From Methanothrix sp. (GTDB lineage Archaea; Halobacteriota; Methanosarcinia; Methanotrichales; Methanotrichaceae), in the NCBI GenBank assembly GCA_026394555.1, contig JAPKXZ010000030.1, forward strand, positions 1 to 35,047: a stretch of 35,047 nt of DNA. The letters run 5' to 3'. Under the pieces are notes generated by a model that had not been told where the DNA came from, did not search any database, and saw only the letters and a program-made list of their open reading frames with translations. The number at the start of each line of letters is the position of its first letter. Position 1 is the stretch's first letter. Both the position numbers and the translations under genes were made by a program. Positions 16,845 through 24,345 of the stretch are shown here, piece after piece.

Positions 16845-17336
16845 GTGCCAAGTGTGTCTGAGGACAAAGGTGAGGATGCCGGGCAGCGCTTTTTGGTGGA
16901 TCTGATGCTCATGCGCCTGGGCAGGTGGCTGCGGCTTTTGGGGCAGGATGTCGCCCCCCCGAAGGGAAAGAGCGACGCAGAGCTTCTGCTCCAGGCAAAG
17001 GAAGAGTGCAGAACGATTATCACGCGAGACAAGGGGCTTTTCCTGGCTGCCCCCGGCACGGGCGCATCGTGCCTGCTCATCCGGTCCTCAAAAATCTCGG
17101 ATCAGCTCTCCGAGATGGCAGAAGCAGGCGTAGCCCTGCGACTTGATCCCCGGAGGTGCACGCTGTGCAACGGTCGTCTGGAAGAGATGAAAACGTCCGG
17201 GACGAAGAGGTGGCAATGCAGCACCTGCAAGAAGCTCTACTGGGAGGGCGCCCACTGGAAGAAGATGGATAGTATGCTGCAAGCTGTCCGCTCCCTAAGA
17301 GAGAAGAATGCCTTGCCTTCTGACAGCGAAAGGTAG
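16845..17336 (+). CDS. Mut7-C RNase domain protein with zinc ribbon
   Basis: A 163-residue protein of the Mut7-C (formerly DUF82) family, a PIN-like nuclease fold. It shows FLVDLMLMRLGRWLRLLGQDV near the start, DAELLLQAKEECRTIITRDKGLF with acidic residues for metal binding, then a zinc ribbon with CTLC and CSTC. I chose GTG 16845, which has GGGAGAG (16833-16839) upstream; ATG 16827 and TTG 16821 are alternatives. It diverges from rqcH across about 56 nt, so the two may share a control region. The exact RNA target is unknown. Confidence 0.85.
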   Translation: MPSVSEDKGEDAGQRFLVDLMLMRLGRWLRLLGQDVAPPKGKSDAELLLQAKEECRTIITRDKGLFLAAPGTGASCLLIRSSKISDQLSEMAEAGVALRLDPRRCTLCNGRLEEMKTSGTKRWQCSTCKKLYWEGAHWKKMDSMLQAVRSLREKNALPSDSER

Positions 17337-17391
17337 AGCGAGACTGCTATGAGGGGATTTCTAAAGGGCATACTACGCCCAGAGTTCAAGC

Positions 17392-18087
17392 TCAGAAAAG
17401 CCTCTTTTTGGAGGACTTCTGCCTCACCTGGACCTTGCCCCTCGTTTTCAGGTATTCGGCCATCTGCGAATTTGCCGCCCCCATCGACCAGAGGTGAGAA
17501 CCGTTCAGGCAGAATTGAGGCTGGTAATTATATTCATTTCCAGGCACTGTAAACGGATCAGCCGGCGTAAGCTGGGAGGGGACGGCATCCAGGGTGGACT
17601 CCAGCAGGCACCAGCGGCCGGACTCATTCTGGTAGACCACCCAGGCATGGCCAAAGGATCCGTCCGGTGTGGTGACCGTGCCCAAAACCACGCGCACGCA
17701 GTGCTCGGAGATGCCGCTGGCCAGAAGAAGAGTGGCCAGCAGGAAGGAGGAATCCTCGCAGTCGCCCTTGTGCAAGACGAGCGTCTCCTCAGGAAAGAGC
17801 CAGAAGTCCTCCAGGCCGAAGGAGCTTTTGTCAGTGACATATTGCACTGAAGTTGCCACATAATCCCAGATCTTCCAGGCCCGCGGGTCAAAGGTGCCGG
17901 CCTCGCGAACCGAGGGAAGACCGATATCCTGCAAAGCCCTCAGGATTACCTCGCTATTCGTAGAGGAGAGCCAGGCCCGAATGTCGGTGGGAATGTAGAG
18001 GCCCAGGTTGCCGATGACCGCTCTTTTGTCCCACATAACCGTATCTCTGAGAATTGCGTTCCCCGCCCAGTTGAAGCCTGTAGCCAT
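17392..18087 (-). CDS. Transglutaminase-like cysteine protease domain protein
   Basis: A 231-residue protein with a transglutaminase-like core. The candidate triad is C110 in KGDCEDSSFLLATLL, H147 in FGHAWVVY, and an acidic residue at E163 in CLLEST. No signal peptide or membrane segment is evident, so it is probably cytoplasmic. The C-terminus is basic (KVQVRQKSSKKRLF). The start ATG has a good SD, GGGGTG, 8 nt upstream, and an AT-rich promoter region lies beyond. Substrate is unknown; it could be a protease or an amidase-type hydrolase. Confidence 0.8.
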   Translation of the reverse strand: MATGFNWAGNAILRDTVMWDKRAVIGNLGLYIPTDIRAWLSSTNSEVILRALQDIGLPSVREAGTFDPRAWKIWDYVATSVQYVTDKSSFGLEDFWLFPEETLVLHKGDCEDSSFLLATLLLASGISEHCVRVVLGTVTTPDGSFGHAWVVYQNESGRWCLLESTLDAVPSQLTPADPFTVPGNEYNYQPQFCLNGSHLWSMGAANSQMAEYLKTRGKVQVRQKSSKKRLF

Positions 18088-18325
18088 CTAGTATACACCC
18101 CAAATCTTGTATAATAATTTTAGCTAGTAATATTTAAAATTATGCATCCCGAGGTTGCAATGATGCAATTTAAAGCGACATAAAACATTTTTTACTTAAA
18201 ATATTTTGTTTTAATTAAATTAGAAATTGCTCAGGCCCAATCTTAAGAATAGCTCAGTCGATAGATAGGAATCTACAACTGCCGTGTGGTTAACGCTATA
18301 TTATTGCAGAGCGCTTTTAGGCAAT
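18088..18325. promoter_or_regulatory. AT-rich divergent promoter region
   Basis: This stretch between two divergent genes is strongly AT-rich against its neighbours. On the minus strand TTATTATAC and TTTTAAATAT lie upstream of GGGGTG and the ATG at 18087. On the plus strand AAAATATTTT and TTAATTAAATT (about 18196-18222) precede the small gene at 18326. These are candidate TATA elements; start sites cannot be fixed from sequence alone. Confidence 0.45.
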
Positions 18326-18673
18326 ATGGCCCGAGATCTGAATGAGAGGGACCTGCAGATTTTAATAAAGCTGGTCCCAGAGCTGGAAGTGCTGCAAAAG
18401 AAGGGAATTGAGATTGAGTACCTGAACATTCTGCCCCCGGTGGCCAATCACCACTCCCGCAGCGTGCAGGAGTTCGAGCAGCGCCTGAAAAAACTGTCCG
18501 TCGAGGATATGCGCTATCTGGCCGACCTGGTAATAGAAGGAACGGAGAGTACCGGCTGCCTTCATCCCGATTTTGCCGAGGTCTTCTTCACCGTGGCCGG
18601 ACAGATGCTTTCGGAGAGCGTGGCCGATCAGCTCCGGGAGGCGTACGAGTCCGGCGGGGAGTGCGGGGGATGA
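18326..18673 (+). CDS. Small protein of unknown function
   Basis: A 115-residue, mostly helical, acidic protein; I do not recognise the family. It begins MARDLNERDLQILIKLVPEL, has a charged middle (EQRLKKLSVEDMRYLADLVIEG) and ends SGGECGG. No membrane segment, signal or metal motif is visible. ATG 18326 has no clear ribosome-binding site; a TTG or GTG upstream (frame open from 18284) would add MWLTLYYCRALLGN, which is unlike the rest. It is followed by about 150 nt of GC-rich, hairpin-forming sequence before the fic gene. It may be lineage-specific. Confidence 0.6.
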   Translation: MARDLNERDLQILIKLVPELEVLQKKGIEIEYLNILPPVANHHSRSVQEFEQRLKKLSVEDMRYLADLVIEGTESTGCLHPDFAEVFFTVAGQMLSESVADQLREAYESGGECGG

Positions 18674-18723
18674 AAAACATCTCCTGAAAATACAATGGGA
18701 GCGTCCGGCAAGCTCTTGTGAGG

Positions 18724-18797
18724 GGGCGCCCGCGGGCACGTGCGTGCGCTCGTGCTGGGCGAAGCAGCGTGGAATAAGCTCAGGTGACGACCTTTTT
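18724..18797 (+). terminator. GC-rich hairpin followed by T6
   Basis: GCACG at 18736-18740 pairs with CGTGC, and flanking GCCC with GGGC, giving a strong imperfect hairpin between 18728 and 18760. A run of six T follows at 18791-18796. The separation of about 30 nt makes a classical hairpin-T terminator uncertain, but the T-run alone could stop archaeal polymerase before fic. Confidence 0.4.
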
Positions 18798-18822
18798 TAG
18801 GAAAAATAGATAAAGGTATAAA

Positions 18823-19884
18823 TTGAAGAGATTCTCTGTGCTACAAAGCAATTATCGCCTGGAAAGACGGGCCACCAAAGAATGCGCAGAGAAATATTAC
18901 CTGGTAAAAGATATTAAAGTAGGCAAGAAAAACGCCAAGGTCAGAAAGTATATTGGTAGCTTTGCCCCCTCGCCAGGAGAATTGAAAAGCCTGAGTGAAA
19001 GGCTGGCACTGGAGATCGAGACCCAGGCAGTGGAGAAGGCCTCTCGCCTGAGCCATGCCAGGTACTCCTCCAGATACCTTCGCAAAGATATGTCCGAGCG
19101 TCTGGAACTGTTGCGCTACACCTACAAGGTCTTTAATGAGATTTTAACCTCAGATGAAAAGAGAAAGTACGAAGAGGAATTCGAGATAAACTACGTGCAG
19201 GGCACAACAGCCATCGAAGGCAACACCCTAACTTTGGGAGACACCCGTGACCTTCTTTATGGCGGCCTCTTGCCCGTGAAAAAGAACCTGCGAGAGATCA
19301 ACGAGGTCCAGAACTTTCGAAGGGTTATAGACTACAGGAACAGATATCCTGGTAGGATAAGTCTTCGCTACATCAAAGACTTGCACGCCTTGATCATGAA
19401 CAACATCGACTACGAATCGGCCGGCACCTTCCGCCGCACCGATCTTATCGGCATAAGCGGCTGTGACCAGGCTCTCACGCCATCGTTTGAGATCGAGGAA
19501 GAGCTGGAAAAAATAACCAACTCTTATTATAATAATATGCAGGCCGGAGCCCACCCTTTTGAGGAGGCGGTGCTATTTCACTACTATTTCGAGATGATTC
19601 ATCCCTTCACTGATGGCAATGGACGGGTAGGCAGGGAACTGTTCAACTATCTGCTCATGAGAAGCAAGCCGCCTTACCCAAAACTGCTATTCTTGGGCAA
19701 GGACCGACCCGAGTATCTCCTGGCTCTTCGTCATGGCAACGAGGAGAGATATGCGGAAATGGCAGCAATCTTTGCCGAACTGATCATCAGGCAGAGGCAA
19801 AGAGTCCTGGAGGAGAACTTCAAGAGGATCATGGAATCTGGACCGAGAGGACAGATGAGACTGTCGGACTATGTCGAGGTTTAG
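18823..19884 (+). CDS. Fic family protein (probable AMP transferase) with N-terminal inhibitory motif
   Basis: A 353-residue Fic protein. The catalytic motif HPFTDGNGRVGR is at 260-271 with H260, complete and consistent with transfer of AMP or another nucleotide to protein hydroxyls. The self-inhibitory helix motif TTAIEG (128-133, glutamate 132) is upstream of the Fic core, which places it in the class whose inhibitor is N-terminal in the same chain. Residues 1-80 form a separate basic domain (KDIKVGKKNAKVRKYIG). TTG 18823 has AAAGGTAT upstream. The target is unknown; neighbours are toxin-antitoxin genes. Confidence 0.9.
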   Translation: MKRFSVLQSNYRLERRATKECAEKYYLVKDIKVGKKNAKVRKYIGSFAPSPGELKSLSERLALEIETQAVEKASRLSHARYSSRYLRKDMSERLELLRYTYKVFNEILTSDEKRKYEEEFEINYVQGTTAIEGNTLTLGDTRDLLYGGLLPVKKNLREINEVQNFRRVIDYRNRYPGRISLRYIKDLHALIMNNIDYESAGTFRRTDLIGISGCDQALTPSFEIEEELEKITNSYYNNMQAGAHPFEEAVLFHYYFEMIHPFTDGNGRVGRELFNYLLMRSKPPYPKLLFLGKDRPEYLLALRHGNEERYAEMAAIFAELIIRQRQRVLEENFKRIMESGPRGQMRLSDYVEV

Positions 19885-19966
19885 ATGATCTTGATCTTTC
19901 AACCGATAAATCGGCTAACTCTCCCAGGCACAGGCGGGCCCGCTCGCATACGCGCGCGTGGGCGGT

Positions 19967-20002
19967 GGCCAGCCCTGGGCTAACCGGGGTTCAAGCAGAG
20001 GC
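19967..20002 (+). repeat. GC-rich repeat element, copy A
   Basis: Two blocks, GGCCAGCCCTGGGC (19967-19980) and CCGGGGTTCAAGCAGAGGC (19984-20002), recur with small changes in copy B. A strong hairpin (GCCCGCTCGC pairing with GCGCGTGGGC) lies just upstream at about 19939-19962. The element sits between fic and hicA, with no gene in 19885-20092. Confidence 0.6.
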
Positions 20003-20092
20003 CTATCGTTCCGACATCATCGCCACCATCACAAGAGGATACGGTCCTGCGGAGCCCTGCCACCATCGACAAACTATGCAGCTTTAGAAATC

Positions 20093-20320
20093 TCAGGTCG
20101 CTTGGAGCCAATCCATTCTTCCGATCCCGGCCTCTTTCAGAACCTGAGTGAGAAGCCTAACCCCAATTTCCTTCCCTTGATGTGTATTAGGGATTGTAAC
20201 TCTAATGTCGCCCTTAACCATAAAATCGTGGCCAGAACCGGCACAGGGTCCATGAAATCCCAGATCCCCTAATCTCCGGATGAGTTCGCGTCTGGAGACG
20301 GGTACAAGTTTATTCGACAA
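20093..20320 (-). CDS. hicA: HicA family mRNA interferase toxin
   Basis: A 75-residue toxin of the HicA family, a small dsRBD-like RNase that cleaves mRNA. Features are PVSRRELIRRLGDLGF, the catalytic-histidine region GSGHDFMV (H31), VTIPNTHQGKEIGVRLLTQVLKEAGI. The TTG start lies within the end of hicB (11-nt overlap), so the two are translated together. Antitoxin-first order is common in hicBA loci. The usual GSHH context is GSGH here, so activity should not be taken for granted. Confidence 0.87.
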   Translation of the reverse strand: MSNKLVPVSRRELIRRLGDLGFHGPCAGSGHDFMVKGDIRVTIPNTHQGKEIGVRLLTQVLKEAGIGRMDWLQAT

Positions 20321-20564
20321 CCGGCACCGGCTCCAATGAAACGTTTATGGTGTGACCGTCAATAGATGGTATGGTGTGTCCAAGGCGCAGACCCAATGCC
20401 ACCCAGCCTTCGATAACGCCTATGAGGTCATCTCTGCATTCTTCAATTGTGTCTCCAACCGCAATGACGCCCCGGAAGCCTTCTACGGTTGCCATATAGG
20501 TATCGTCTTCCAGGACCTCATATTTGGCGTGCCTCAAAGCCGCTTGAACGTACTCTGCGAACAT
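20310..20564 (-). CDS. hicB: HicB family antitoxin (short form)
   Basis: An 84-residue partially degraded RNase H-like protein that neutralises HicA. It shows the HicB pattern: ALRHAKYEVLEDDTYMATVEGFRGVIAVGDTIEECRDDLIGVIEGWVALGLRLG. Length covers only this domain; there is no C-terminal ribbon-helix-helix or HTH for DNA binding, so auto-repression would need another factor. AAGGTCA upstream of ATG 20564 may serve as the ribosome-binding site. Confidence 0.87.
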   Translation of the reverse strand: MFAEYVQAALRHAKYEVLEDDTYMATVEGFRGVIAVGDTIEECRDDLIGVIEGWVALGLRLGHTIPSIDGHTINVSLEPVPVVE

Positions 20565-20982
20565 AGCAATGACCTTATGTGCGCTGAAAGGATTTAACTC
20601 TTATTTCGGATCGCAACAAGTTGCCGACAAATGCATTGGCCGGCCCTGGGCACCTTCCCGGCATGCGGCCCCAGGCCCGCAGGCTTGGGAGCACTTGGGC
20701 CCGCCGGGGTTCAGGCAGGGGCGATCTTGATTTCCCGCTGGTGTCAGCAGCATTGCTGGTCGTCCATTTCCACAACGGTCACGATTTGCCTCATGCACAA
20801 AACTGGGCGCACGAGAGTGGGGCCGAGTGAGGAATGGCGGACGGTAACGGCATGAGCCTTCTGGACGGACATCTGCTATTTGCTAGCAAACATGGCACGT
20901 TACCCAGGATGATGCAACGATTTTCAGATGATTTACAGAACCATCCCTGGCAGACAAATTACCGTCAATTTTTGCAGATCCA
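20565..20982. other. Gene-poor interval upstream of hicB and downstream of the CHAT gene
   Basis: About 420 nt without a convincing gene. It holds repeat copy B (20638-20722) and, further on, unremarkable sequence. Short open frames here overlap the GC-rich repeat and have no recognisable product. A 16-codon frame on the minus strand (starting MRQIVTVVEMDD) could be a remnant, but I cannot support it. hicB is transcribed leftward, so its promoter must lie at about 20575-20640. Confidence 0.5.
20638..20722 (+). repeat. GC-rich repeat element, copy B
   Basis: GGCCGGCCCTGGGC (20638-20651) and CCGGGGTTCAGGCAGGGGC (20704-20722) match copy A in 13 of 14 and 17 of 19 positions. Here the blocks are 52 nt apart rather than 3. 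The inserted part folds: GGCC-TGGG (20642-20650, one bulged C) pairs with CCCAGGCC near 20670. Copies A and B bracket hicBA in direct orientation. Confidence 0.6.
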
Positions 20983-23900
20983 TCAATCGAATTGAGATAG
21001 CAAATCCTTGTCCGGTTCTTGCTCCGCCATTTGGCAGGCTTCGATGTAGTCTCGCCGCAAAGCATGGGCCAGGCCGCTGAAAGCTTGGGGCAGGTCCCTG
21101 TGGAAGGAGACCAGGTGCTGCAAACCCTCGGCGAAGGCACTGGCGGCTTCACAGTGGCACTCCAGGGCCAGCAGCACGTTGCCGTAGGCAACAAGGCTCA
21201 TCGCCAGGTCGGGTAGAAATGACTGCGCATTGGAAGCGGCCAGCTTGCGATAGACGTCTACAGCCTCCTGCGACGCTTGCAGCGCAGGCTCACGTTGCCC
21301 CAGATCGGAAAGCATGACGGCCAGGTTGTTGAGGCTCGCCGCCAGGTTGGGCAGGAATGCCTGCGCATTGGAAGCGGCCAGCTGGCGATAGACGTCTACA
21401 GCCTCCTGCGACGCTTGCAGCGCCTTCTCCCGTTGCCACAGATCAGAAAGCATGGCGCCCTGGTTGTTGAGGCTAGCCGCCAGGTCGGGCAGGAATGCCT
21501 GAGGATTGGCATTCGCCAGCTTGCGATAGACGTCTATAGCCTCCTGCGACGCTTGCAGCGCCTTCTCCCGTTGCCCAAGAGCGGAAAGCCTGAGCCCCAG
21601 GTTGTTGAGGCTAGCCGCCAGGTCGGGCAGGAATGCCTGCGCATTGGCATTCGCCAGCTTGCGACGGATGTTCACAGCCTCCTGCGTAGCTTGCAGCGCC
21701 TTCCCCCGTTGCCCCAGGGCGGAAAGCCTGTTGCCCAGGTTGTTGAGGCTCATCGCCAGGTCGGGCAGGAATGCCTGCGCATTGGCATTCGCCAGCTTGC
21801 GATAGACGTCTATAGCCTCCTGCGACGCTTGCAGTGCCTTCTCCCGTTGCCCCAGAGCGGAAAGCATGGCGCCCAGGTTGTTGAGGCTCATCGCCAGGTT
21901 GGGCAGGAAGGCCTGCGCATTGGAAACGGCCAACTTGCGAAGAAGGTTCACAGCCTCCTGCGACGCTTGCAGCGCCTTCTCCCGCCGCCCCAGGGCGGAA
22001 AGCGCTACTCCCAGGTTGTTTAGCAATCGTGCTCGCCCGGCTTTATCGTCAGCCGGAAGCACATGCAGTTTCGCTTCTAACACCTTTGCTGCCAGCTCTC
22101 TCAAAGTCAAAGTGCGCTCTGGCGAGGGCAGACGTGCATCAAGTTCCTCCAGGAAAAACCAGGCTTCCTGGTATGAGGCAGAGGAGCAGACTTCTAGGAG
22201 GGTATCCAGGTTGAAACGGGATGCCTCCAGCCTGGAGAGCGTCAGCTCCTTCCCGGCTGGCTGACGCTTTAGCCACTCGGTCCAGGGCGGAAGGAGTGCA
22301 ATCATCCGGGAGCGCCGCTCCTCCGGAGAGTGCGGCCAGCGGCTGCGAGCGTATTCGGCAACCGTGGCGTGCCAGTGCCATAGTTGTTCAGAAGGGTCAA
22401 AGTCGGCAAGAGCTGCCTCCCGCAATTTCTGCAGTCCTTCTTTCCCGGCTGCTGCTCGCAAAACGCTCTCTGGAGCGCATCCGGCAGGGAAGAGAAGCAG
22501 AGAGGCCCAGGCGGCCAGCCCAGCCCCGTCCAGACGGGCTGCGCTCCAGGAATAGACCGTCTCTATCAGGGATGCAAAATCGCCCTCCTTTTTGGCCACC
22601 ATCTCCAGCAGCTCGTCCAGGTCCCGTCGCCTGGCCTGAGCCACTAATTTCTCCACAAGCAGGGGATGTCCGTCCACAGCCCTGGCAATGAATAGGGCTC
22701 GCTCCCATGTCAGGGAGATCCTCCGCTGATTGGCCAGAGCTAGAGCATAGCGGGCCGCTTCCTCAACCAAGAGGCCGCGGTGCAGAGGCAAAGGCCTGGC
22801 GGAGGGCAGCTCCTCCAAAGCCTCGCAAGAGGGGCGCAGGGCGACAATGGCCGCGCTCTCCCCGCCCAATTGCCGCAGAAAATCCCGCAGGCGAGCCATT
22901 TCCTCCGTAGCAAGCGACTCCAGGTTGTCCAGGAGTAGTAGCGTTGGTTTTGCAGCAGTGTACAAAAGCAGGTCCTCTGTCCTTTCCAGCCCCAGGGCGC
23001 CGGCCAGGACGGTCAGCATCTCGGCTGCGGTCGTGGTACGGGCATCCTCAGGTCGTGGTCCCGCGGCATAGGCCACTCCGCCCGGAAACCGCCAGCTATT
23101 GCGTTGCGCCGCCTCCAGAACCAGGCTGCTCTTGCCTATGCCCGGCGGCCCGGAGAGCACAACCACCGCAGGTGGATGAGCCAGGTCACGGCTGATCTGC
23201 ACCAATTCCCGGCCACGCCCCAGGAAGAGGCCGCTTTGTAGGGGCAGGTTGCCACGCGGGCGGCGCTCATCCACTACCGGCTCCCCGCCGCTCAGGTTTT
23301 CAAAACGCAGTTCTTCATCGCCCAGGAGGATAACGTCATGGGTGGTGACCTCCTTTCTGGCGCGGGCCACTGCCTCCCCCAGAGTGAATCCGCCGGGCAG
23401 CTCGGCGTAGAGGCGAGCGGCAAAGGCCACCGCCTCGGCGTCCAGGACGGGACGCTCGTGGCCGACTACAGAGCGGGCCAGGCCGCCATCCAGCAGAGCT
23501 TGGGCCACGGATTGAGCGTCGGTGGCGCTCTCGCAGCCGTTGAGCACCACCAAATTTAGGGGATGGGGCAGCCCCTTCAGAGCATTCAGGATTTCGGCGG
23601 TGGTGGCGGCGTGCATCTGGCCCAGTTCATCCTCCAGAAGCAGCCCCTCCCGCCAGGCGTGGCCGCTGAAGTGCAGGACATGGGGAAAGGCACTTTGCTC
23701 CATTGCCCGTGGAGAGAGAGCGTAGCGCAGCGCATCCAACGTGGGCAAGGTGAGACGTGCCAGGAGAATGGGAGCGCCGCTCCGGCGCACCCCATCAGCC
23801 AGGACGTGCCACTCCTGTCGCAGGTCCAGAGGGCTTGGCGACACATCCGGAGAGCGAGGATTGTACACAGGGGCAGCCAGCAGGGCCAGCACACGCAGCA

Positions 23901-24054
23901 TGCGGACAGGGTCGCGCTTCGACAGGGCTGCCTGCTCTGCCGCCTGAAGCATCACCTTCTCCGCCTGGATGATGACGTTTTGCGAGCCGGTCACAAGCAA
24001 GCTGTCATCGGCCTTGCTGCCGATCTGAATGTCTTTGCGGGAGTCGTCGTTCAT
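20983..24054 (-). CDS. CHAT protease - STAND NTPase - TPR repeat protein
   Basis: A 1023-residue multidomain protein. An N-terminal segment (1-45) precedes a CHAT caspase-like protease with H132 in HFSGHAWREG and C174 in VVLNGCESA. Next is a STAND/NB-ARC-like NTPase with Walker A GPPGIGKSS (302-310), Walker B LLLLDN (372-377) and a DGHPLLVE motif (461-468). A helical linker is followed by six 46-residue TPR units (about 678-953) and a short TPR-like tail. STAND proteins with a protease at one end and repeats at the other act as ligand-triggered switches, often in antiviral or cell-death responses. That role here is inference; the ligand and protease target are unknown. Confidence 0.92.
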   Translation of the reverse strand: MNDDSRKDIQIGSKADDSLLVTGSQNVIIQAEKVMLQAAEQAALSKRDPVRMLRVLALLAAPVYNPRSPDVSPSPLDLRQEWHVLADGVRRSGAPILLARLTLPTLDALRYALSPRAMEQSAFPHVLHFSGHAWREGLLLEDELGQMHAATTAEILNALKGLPHPLNLVVLNGCESATDAQSVAQALLDGGLARSVVGHERPVLDAEAVAFAARLYAELPGGFTLGEAVARARKEVTTHDVILLGDEELRFENLSGGEPVVDERRPRGNLPLQSGLFLGRGRELVQISRDLAHPPAVVVLSGPPGIGKSSLVLEAAQRNSWRFPGGVAYAAGPRPEDARTTTAAEMLTVLAGALGLERTEDLLLYTAAKPTLLLLDNLESLATEEMARLRDFLRQLGGESAAIVALRPSCEALEELPSARPLPLHRGLLVEEAARYALALANQRRISLTWERALFIARAVDGHPLLVEKLVAQARRRDLDELLEMVAKKEGDFASLIETVYSWSAARLDGAGLAAWASLLLFPAGCAPESVLRAAAGKEGLQKLREAALADFDPSEQLWHWHATVAEYARSRWPHSPEERRSRMIALLPPWTEWLKRQPAGKELTLSRLEASRFNLDTLLEVCSSASYQEAWFFLEELDARLPSPERTLTLRELAAKVLEAKLHVLPADDKAGRARLLNNLGVALSALGRREKALQASQEAVNLLRKLAVSNAQAFLPNLAMSLNNLGAMLSALGQREKALQASQEAIDVYRKLANANAQAFLPDLAMSLNNLGNRLSALGQRGKALQATQEAVNIRRKLANANAQAFLPDLAASLNNLGLRLSALGQREKALQASQEAIDVYRKLANANPQAFLPDLAASLNNQGAMLSDLWQREKALQASQEAVDVYRQLAASNAQAFLPNLAASLNNLAVMLSDLGQREPALQASQEAVDVYRKLAASNAQSFLPDLAMSLVAYGNVLLALECHCEAASAFAEGLQHLVSFHRDLPQAFSGLAHALRRDYIEACQMAEQEPDKDLLSQFD
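21196..22023 (-). repeat. Six 138-bp tandem repeats encoding TPR units
   Basis: Six in-frame units of 138 bp (46 residues) encode LNNLG..LSALGQREKALQASQ-type TPR motifs. The marker AGGTTGTTGA-like sequence recurs at 21323, 21461 and every 138 bp to 22013. Units are highly alike at DNA level, differing mainly at a few residues (for example ANANAQ versus AASNAQ), which suggests recent expansion or gene conversion. Confidence 0.9.
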
Positions 24055-24345
24055 TCGGTTGTTTCTCCAAAGGTCAGCTCGGTTTATTTTCGTCTGACAC
24101 CTTTAATCTGACGGCCTGCACCTGTCCGAAAAATGTTCGCAAAATAGCCCTTTTCCAGGATAGCAAAGATCGTCTCATCAAGGCCTCCAGTCGATCTGAA
24201 AAGATCTAATGCGAGATTGCAGCATGCTGCAAACGCCGGCATTAAAAATGATGGAAAAACAAGAAGGCAATAATTAGGGAAAAAGTGGCGAGGGAAACTG
24301 CCGCCTTCCCCCGCCCTCCCGTTTGCACAAAAGTATCCGCAGCTT
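24055..24345. promoter_or_regulatory. Interval upstream of the CHAT gene, with two inverted repeats
   Basis: This 291-nt stretch has no gene. It contains a perfect 16-bp palindrome TTGCAGCATGCTGCAA (24217-24232) and a small hairpin GATCT-GAAA-AGATC (24193-24206). On the minus strand T-rich tracts (for example T5 at 24280-24284) could end the mat transcript. The palindrome lies about 160 nt before the CHAT start and could be an operator. Confidence 0.45.

Noticed and set aside
18724-18770. A third copy of the GC-rich repeat before fic
   Set aside because: It is GC-rich and forms a hairpin, but the two shared blocks of copies A and B cannot be aligned to it convincingly.
19984-20002. tRNA T-arm remnant (GGTTCAA) in repeat copy A, suggesting an integration site
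   Set aside because: The flanks do not pair as a T-stem and no acceptor or anticodon arm can be found.
20631-20855. Open frames in the hicB-CHAT gap as possible small genes
   Set aside because: They run through GC-rich repeat copy B, lack ribosome-binding sites and resemble no family; open frames are expected by chance at this GC content.
21277-22023. Long plus-strand open frame opposite the TPR array
   Set aside because: It is the shadow of the 138-bp repeats on the other strand; its apparent repeats follow from the TPR periodicity, and no promoter or ribosome-binding site precedes it.
21196-22023. CRISPR array
   Set aside because: The repeats are contiguous, 138 bp, in frame and protein-coding, with no spacers. 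No CRISPR or cas gene is seen anywhere in the window.
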